A program made the position numbers and the translations under genes. 64,000 nt of DNA from Archegozetes longisetosus. Lineage: Eukaryota; Arthropoda; Arachnida; Sarcoptiformes; Trhypochthoniidae. The notes below the pieces were generated by a model. That model did not search any database and was not told the DNA's origin. It saw only the letters and a program-made list of their open reading frames with translations. Below, in pieces: positions 59,001 to 64,000 of the stretch (the stretch's first letter is position 1; the number at the start of each line of letters is the position of its first letter). The DNA lies in NCBI GenBank assembly GCA_018873245.2, contig JAEMBT020000009.1, positions 2,576,001 to 2,640,000 on the forward strand, written 5' to 3'.

Positions 59001-60827
59001 AATGTATTGACAATAAGAAAAAGATTGTGGAATAATGTAGCGTTACGAAAATAAGTGGTAAAAATCAATCTGTACAGTATTATAGTCATCCGACTTCGAG
59101 AACCACACTCTCGCTTTGACAGCAGATAATTGGCCCAGGCTAAAAAGACATACCATCACGCCTAAATGCCTTTCATGCAGGCATTAAATAGGACATCGGG
59201 GATGGACTAAGCATAGCTCAAACGATGCTCAATTGGGTCAAGGCAAACTATTAGGCTTCGCAGGTCGAAAGTCAACGGTTTACCGGAGATCTACCCCATA
59301 TACGCCAAAGGATGGAAATTCTCCGTATCGCGTCAAAGCAACGCCACAATAACAACGCTTACACAAACAACGCTTACACAAACAACGCTAATTAAAAATA
59401 ACGCAAATAACAAAAATAAAGCAGCAATAATAACATCTTTTGTAGTATTTTTAGAAAGTTTTTAATGATTCATTGCTTACAATATTAGTATTAATTTATA
59501 TTACCCGCGGAATTTCACGATCTTTTACTCCTTGTCAAGGCATTTTCAAAAATATATAATTTATCGGGGAACCATTTTAGACCAAGGTCACGTAGTATCT
59601 TGGCACTCTCCTTTTCCAGCTCTTTTTAATTTTTGAAGTTTTATCAAAAATATAAAATCAGAGCAATAAAATTCCATTCATTTCAATTGTTTTGAGTTGA
59701 AATTTGATTCAATATTCTACGAACATTTTCTAGTAACGCATACTTGTTTATTCGGGAATCTTTTTAACGATATTCTGATGATTTGTGGTAAATGAAATTT
59801 ATATATTTGAACTCAGCTTGAGCGATAGTTTATTTATATACAAAGCTTATATTGAAAATCTCTGGCCACGTAAAGTCTAGTTCAACCGATTTTGATATGA
59901 ATGGATACAGAGTTCTAATGGGGTCGCAATAATTCTATGGCAAGTTCTACCGCTTATTTCGAACGGACGGCTCTTCATTAATTGGATTCAAACAATAAAT
60001 ATAATACATTCATTGATTTGGTCGCAACTCGCAGCCAGTGCTCTGTATTATACGTTCTTTGTATTTCACATAACATGTTACATGTTTTCCTTACAATTCG
60101 ATGAATTGGATGATAGCCTGAAAGAACTGATGAGAAATCGAAAATCTAATCATTACGTTCGGCTTAAAATGAATGCAATTCTGAATTCTTATTCCCAAAT
60201 CGTTTTAAGAATCAAGAGATGTAATGAATTTTGGAAAATATTTTTACTCGGAGCATATTTTGCGTATATAGCTTTGGTCACAATGTTGTTATACTTTGTG
60301 ATTTATGCTCCTGGAAATGAATTCGGGAAAGTGGCCATGACTGCAAAAATGATTATTTCAATTACTTGTTTAGCATTTTTGGCATTTTCTGGAGACATAG
60401 TTTCACGAAAAGCTCACAAGTCTTACTCAAAGCTCTATTCGATTTCAGTGAACAATAGATTTTCTTATGGATTACAGCTTAAGGTATCTGATAAGTTAGA
60501 TCAAAATACTTCAAAGTCGAAATCAGTCAGTCTCGAAATTAAAAGTATTTGTGATATTTAGTTGAACTCAGCCATAGAAGTGATGGGAGCTGGAAAGTAT
60601 ATTCCAGGCATTAACAAAAGAGCACCAACTGTTGGAATGATTGGGTTTTCATGTAGTAATTTATTCATAATAAAAGACGATAATTATATTGAGGTATTAA
60701 ATCATCCTAAACAAGTCCATCAAATAATTAATATTTATTTGTTCAAATTTAGATATTAATTTCAATAGCAACGTATTTCATGCTATTTATTGAGATTTAC
60801 TCTTATAGCGACCGTTTTAATAATTAG
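53047..60827 (+). CDS. Gustatory-like chemoreceptor, copy 2, with intron swollen by transposons
   Basis: Exon 53047-about 53626 begins MISEAISTVFRVNQFSANLKAIAKQ, with ATG present. Exons 60035-60483, 60562-60693 and 60753-60827 follow 6.4 kb later and are nearly identical to copy 1, including the 78-nt intron with its in-frame TAG and the ATYFMLFIEI end. A one-base T-run difference after SIQ shifts the frame relative to copy 1, so the first junction may use A|GTCTTT (53626) or may be broken. Two DNA transposons, one carrying a LINE, sit in the first intron. The reading frames are otherwise intact, so recent loss cannot be told from use. Confidence 0.62.
54299..58238 (+). pseudogene. LINE ORF2: 2A-like peptide, APE endonuclease, reverse transcriptase, zinc knuckle
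   Basis: From 54299: a hydrophobic, Pro-rich leader, then SITRSLILQAGDIELNPGP (2A-like motif at residues 98-106). Endonuclease: LNILQLNINGIRNKL, QETKL, GGGLILYIH, VGDFNAHHPTW and, after a one-base frameshift near 55250, SDHLPI. RT: GPDEISNSHLKHL, IIVPILKPNK, SYRPISLLSSISKVMERL, HGFRKSLSTTTAL and LDLSKAFDT. The foldback at 56391-56898 interrupts here. Then GVPQGAVLSPLLFNYYI, YADDITLLSS (catalytic YADD), KILGVTFDPLLTFSPHI. The end is CRFCNSSPETTRHIFSSC. The protein cannot be made as one chain now. Confidence 0.9.
56391..56898. mobile_element. Foldback element inside the LINE reverse transcriptase
   Basis: ACTCCTTAACA and TGTTAAGGAGT are the inverted ends. Arms of about 240 bp are about 95 percent alike by eye (for example CCATGCTATCAGTAAA and AACTTTGATAAGAGTTTCAC), meeting at a centre near 56645. 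AT-rich, non-coding. It interrupts the RT between the FDT of motif A and the following VSTPLL, so it is younger than the LINE. Confidence 0.85.
58527..59887. mobile_element. DNA transposon with ~350-bp TIRs and 8-bp target duplication
   Basis: The ends GG(C/T)TGAACTA are inverted, with similarity running several hundred bases inward, including TACGTGG(T/C)CAGAG and AAGCTTTGTATATAAATAAA. GATTTTGA flanks both sides (58519-58526, 59888-59895). The other receptor copy has one GATTTTGA at 48663 and no insert. The centre includes short tandem ACAAACAACGCTTAC units near 59355. No transposase frame. Confidence 0.8.
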
Positions 60828-61709
60828 TAGATCTCTCGATTTCAACAAAAGCGACTTCAAGCTTTATTATAGGCACAGCCATAGTCAGCAAAGGCTGTAT
60901 TCTTCTTAGAGAATTTTCCAAAATTCTAGTGTAGATCTGTACTGTAAGAAATCTTACAAAAAGTTTTGAATTTCAAAGTCTAAGTAATTTACAAGAAAGT
61001 GAATTTACAATAAACCTTCTTTTAAAATAAAGATTAACTGAAAATCTGATTAGCCTATTATCAAAATTGAATTGTAATTGTCGCGAGTTGTACTTTGGAT
61101 TTTAGAACGCGTTTGTAAATGCGCAATGTAATTGTGTCACTTTATTCGCAATCGATATCTAAAAATAAGTAAAAATAAAGATTAGCTTCAAATTTTAATA
61201 ACATTCATTTAATTTTACCTCAAACAAATTGTGTCCTCTAACTTTTTGCTAACGTTATTTTGCGATTAAAGTCTTGAAGTAAAATCTGACTGAGTAAGCA
61301 TCTCAATTATCTAGTTGGAGTCCAGAAAATATTTCGAACATTTATAAATGTTATATTGAACAGTGTATGTACTGAGTGCCATCTATTTCACAATTAAAGA
61401 ATTGAATTGAAAATAAGAATTAAATTAAGTCACGTGTAATACTTTAACTCAATACAAGCATTATATATAATCGAAGTATTATTTTGTATTAACTATTGAT
61501 GAGTGATAATCGTATTGTTATCTTTCGAGAGCTTATTCTCGACTTATTCTCAGTTTACTAACATATTTACAGTTTATTACAGTTTAAGTGCTCAGTATTA
61601 AAGTTCAATTATTTCTATATAAACTTTAATTAATTTGTATTAAGGCCTTATTCACATTAATGTATTAGATATAGAAAAATAAAATATATTAACCAAATAT
61701 AATTAAATA
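60828..61709. other. 3' flank of receptor copy 2 and promoter of carrier gene
   Basis: The left 180 bases match the flank of receptor copy 1. 61370-61709 matches the duplicated carrier promoter at 44065-45460 without its insertions. No other gene. Confidence 0.55.
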
Positions 61710-62960
61710 ATGACTTTATTAGAAGAAAATATCAGTCATAGTAATAGCATTAAGAATGACTCAAATGTTCGTAAGTTCTTGATTGGAGCCGTTGACCTGA
61801 TAGCGGGTTCCGCAGGTATTAAGTATAAATGTAGCAAATTTATGAGATGTACCAAGCAAATGTTATCCGTTCAAAGGTGGCTGCGCTAATGTCTTGGTTG
61901 GACAGCCTTTGGACACCGTCAAAGTCAAAATGCAAACCTTTCCCGAACTTTACACAAATGGTTTCAATTGTTTTAAACAAACTCTTGTCAAAGTATATAA
62001 TAGTAGTGGTTATTAACCAATTCAAATAATCTATTGTTCACTGATAGGACGGTTGGCGACGTGGTCTCTATGCGGGAACAATGCCCGCCTTAGCCGCTAA
62101 TGTGGCTGAAAATTCGGTTCTGTTCTGCGCGTACGGCTTTTGTCAGCAATTTGTCTGTTATTTAAAGGGAACTCAAAAATGCGGAACAATTGACAACGCG
62201 TTCGCTGGTAATCAATAGAATAGAAGTGTAGTTTGCTAATATGACCAAATGCTCACGTCAAATTTGTTTCGTTTTCAGGGTTTTTTGCGGCATTTTTTTC
62301 TTCGTTCACTTTATGTCCGACTGAATTAATTAAATGCAAATTACAAGCTATGAGAGAAAAGGGACTAATTCATCGACACATGTATGAGCATGATCATTTT
62401 GGTCAATTTATTGTAATTAATATTGTTTTGTTTATTGAATTAGTGGTGCCTTTCATTTGACGAAACAAATATTACGAGAAGAAGGTTTGCACTCATTTAA
62501 ATGCAATCACTTAAGTCACAAATCATTAATACAGTGATGTCTTTCGACAGGCATTCCTGGAATGTTTCGCGGCCTAACTTCGACGATGGCTCGTGAAATG
62601 CCCGGATATTTCTTTTTCTTCGGCGGATATGAACTGTCAAAACAATTACTCAGGGGTAAACACCAGAGTGAAGACATCGGGCTATTTAAGACTATAATAG
62701 CAGGAGGGGTGGGCGGAGTTTGCTTATGGGCGTCAATATTTCCGTTCGATGTTGTGAAGAGTCGAATTCAAGTCGACTCGAGTAAAGAAAAGATGATTCC
62801 AGTTCTGATAAGGATTGCGCGACAAGAAGGCGTTCGCGGTCTGTATAAGGGATTAGTTCCGACTCTGCTGCGGACCTTTCCCTCTACTGGCGCTCTCTTC
62901 GTTTGCTATGAAAACACGAAACACTATTTGACTCTCGCCGTCGACAATACTCTTCTATGA
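61710..62960 (+). CDS. SLC25A15: Mitochondrial ornithine carrier (SLC25A15-like)
   Basis: Exons 61710-61815, 61877-61992, 62048-62207, 62279-62381, 62444-62484 and 62551-62960 give 311 residues, the usual carrier size. Three mitochondrial-carrier repeats are present: repeat 1 [27 protein letters not shown], repeat 2 [27 protein letters not shown], repeat 3 [27 protein letters not shown]. The [14 protein letters not shown] segment and TLCP signature are typical of ornithine/citrulline carriers rather than carnitine carriers. It exchanges cytosolic ornithine for mitochondrial citrulline or protons across the inner membrane. Intron phases all fit. A broken copy of exon 1 and the promoter lies at 45.2-45.6 kb. 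Confidence 0.92.
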
Positions 62961-63702
62961 TTTTCACTGTTTTAGCTCTAATTAGACAAATTGTATTTTG
63001 TTAAACACCTTCGTCGAGTCAGTTTGTGTTGAATTTTATGAAATGTTAAGCATTTGTTGAACGAATTTTTTTTGACACATTACGTGAATTTTAATTAAAG
63101 ATAAAGCATGTTGAAGATTATCTTATTTTACACAATTTGGCGAACTTTTTAAGTTGATTAAAAACTTTTTTGATGACATATGGGGCACGCGCTGTCGTCT
63201 ATTTGATAGATCTTCAATGCTGGATTCACTGATCTCTTATTAAAGGTCTTTGACGTTCATTTGCGTAGACTTATTTTCTATTCTCGCGCCAAAGAATACA
63301 TTTGGTATTCCAGTCTGGTTGGGAAAGCCTTCGTGCTGTGTTTCGGGATCTTTCTAGATTGAAAAGGGCTCAAATGCTTGCCTGATCGAAAAGAGTTGGA
63401 GAGATAACAGTAGTCTCCAAATTTATATCTTTTGATAAATCTCTGAAATGTCTACAAGTATAATTCGAATTTATATAAATAGATTTTAATTCTGTACAAA
63501 AAATTAAAGAAATAATCAAAACAAAGTCAATGAGAACTAACCAATATTACAAGCTATCAAAACTTCGTTTAAAATCTTGGGAAAATATCTGAATCGACAG
63601 AACGTATCACCTCATTATATAATTTAAATAAGTCAAACGTCTAATTGAAATTGAAATGAAGACTTGAATTACAGAATTATATACAAAAGTTGCTAAAATT
63701 GA
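62961..63702. other. Intergenic between convergent carrier and zinc-finger genes
   Basis: ATTAAA-type signals near 63096 may end the carrier transcript. A short less AT-rich stretch at 63180-63390 has no recognised content. Confidence 0.45.
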
Positions 63703-63969
63703 TTATTCGTTATTTTCAACAATACTGTCATTCAACTGATGGCACGAGTGAGTCTTTTCGTTATGAATCCTAAGCGCTTGTTTCGATTGAAACCTTCGGT
63801 CGCATCCGGGCCAGTCACAACTGAACGGCTTCTCTCCTGAATGCTTCAACATATGGGTCTTCAAATGATGCGCCTGTCTAAACGTCCACTCACAGGACGG
63901 CCAGTTGCACTTAAATGGTTTGTCACCAGTGTGTCGCCATTTATGCGATTTCAGCTTATTCTTATAGAC
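63703..63969 (-). CDS. Last exon of a C2H2 zinc-finger gene (gene runs off the window)
   Basis: After a TTATTAG acceptor the exon reads VYKNKLKSHKWRH, the end of a finger, then two full C-x4-C-x12-H fingers (CNWPSCEWTFRQAHHLKTHMLKH and CDWPGCDRRFQSKQALRIHNEKTH) and ends CHQLNDSIVENNE-stop. It is a clear paralogue of the gene at 2291-3822: the AHHLK(T/A)H finger followed by a C(D/E)WPGC finger is the same pair in the same place. Upstream exons lie beyond the right edge. Confidence 0.85.
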   Translation of the reverse strand, partial: VYKNKLKSHKWRHTGDKPFKCNWPSCEWTFRQAHHLKTHMLKHSGEKPFSCDWPGCDRRFQSKQALRIHNEKTHSCHQLNDSIVENNE

Positions 63970-64000
63970 CTAATAAACAGAAAAGCTAATTAACATAATT

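Larger units (their letters stand above)
49985..61840. repeat. Right copy of the tandem segmental duplication
   Basis: This copy corresponds to 44065-49740. It is enlarged by insertions at 50563-51717, 52625-52994, 53789-58470 and 58527-59887. The order of its parts (small frame, receptor, carrier gene) against the left copy (carrier exon, small frame, receptor) fits a head-to-tail tandem duplication that started inside the carrier gene. Confidence 0.8.

Noticed and set aside
1..64000. CRISPR arrays, rRNA and tRNA genes
   Set aside because: No regular direct-repeat arrays or tRNA/rRNA cores were seen; the window is eukaryotic.

Overview
This is nuclear DNA of an arthropod, most likely a chelicerate and probably a mite. 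The reasons are a still life (SIF)-type Rac exchange factor, an ionotropic receptor and several gustatory-like seven-helix receptors, all inside an AT-rich genome with short GT-AG introns (about 50-100 bases) and dense small DNA transposons. The species is not identified. Exon coordinates were worked out by eye from reading frame, splice-site dinucleotides and phase, with no aligner.

Left part (1-19.4 kb): a seven-finger C2H2 zinc-finger gene (-) and an HP1-like chromodomain gene (+) share a 0.5-kb divergent promoter. A minus-strand sensory cluster follows: gustatory-like receptor 1, a small secreted protein, an NYN-domain (MARF1-like) protein with degraded catalytic residues, a Cys-rich open frame, a second small secreted protein, gustatory-like receptor 2, and after some transposon debris a four-exon ionotropic receptor.

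Middle (19.4-24.9 kb) is a graveyard: a dead Tigger/pogo transposase, a 178-bp-arm palindrome carrying exon-like sequence, and a Tc1-like MITE. From 24.9 to 43.7 kb lie ordinary genes: still life (15 exons, -, with one apparent extra base), CHORDC1/morgana and the NONO/SFPQ-type RNA-binding gene (both +), a Gln/Pro-repeat secreted protein (-), a small basic secreted protein (-), and a CD36-family scavenger receptor (+).

Right part (44-63 kb) is a tandem duplication. Left copy: a relic first exon of the mitochondrial ornithine carrier gene, a conserved small open frame, and a gustatory-like receptor. Right copy: the same small frame, a second receptor, and the complete ornithine carrier gene (SLC25A15-like). 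Because the two copies can be compared, six separate transposon insertions show themselves against an empty or near-empty site in the other copy. One is a 9-bp-TSD DNA element that holds a non-LTR retrotransposon, which in turn holds a foldback element. The retrotransposon encodes a 2A-like ribosome-skipping motif (GDIELNPGP) just ahead of its endonuclease. The last exon of a second zinc-finger gene, a paralogue of the first, closes the window.

Most notable: the 2A-like peptide in the LINE; the repeated pairing of a small secreted or conserved ORF upstream of gustatory-like receptors on the same strand; the dated nest of insertions in the duplicated receptor block; the catalytically eroded NYN protein; and the apparent frameshift in still life.
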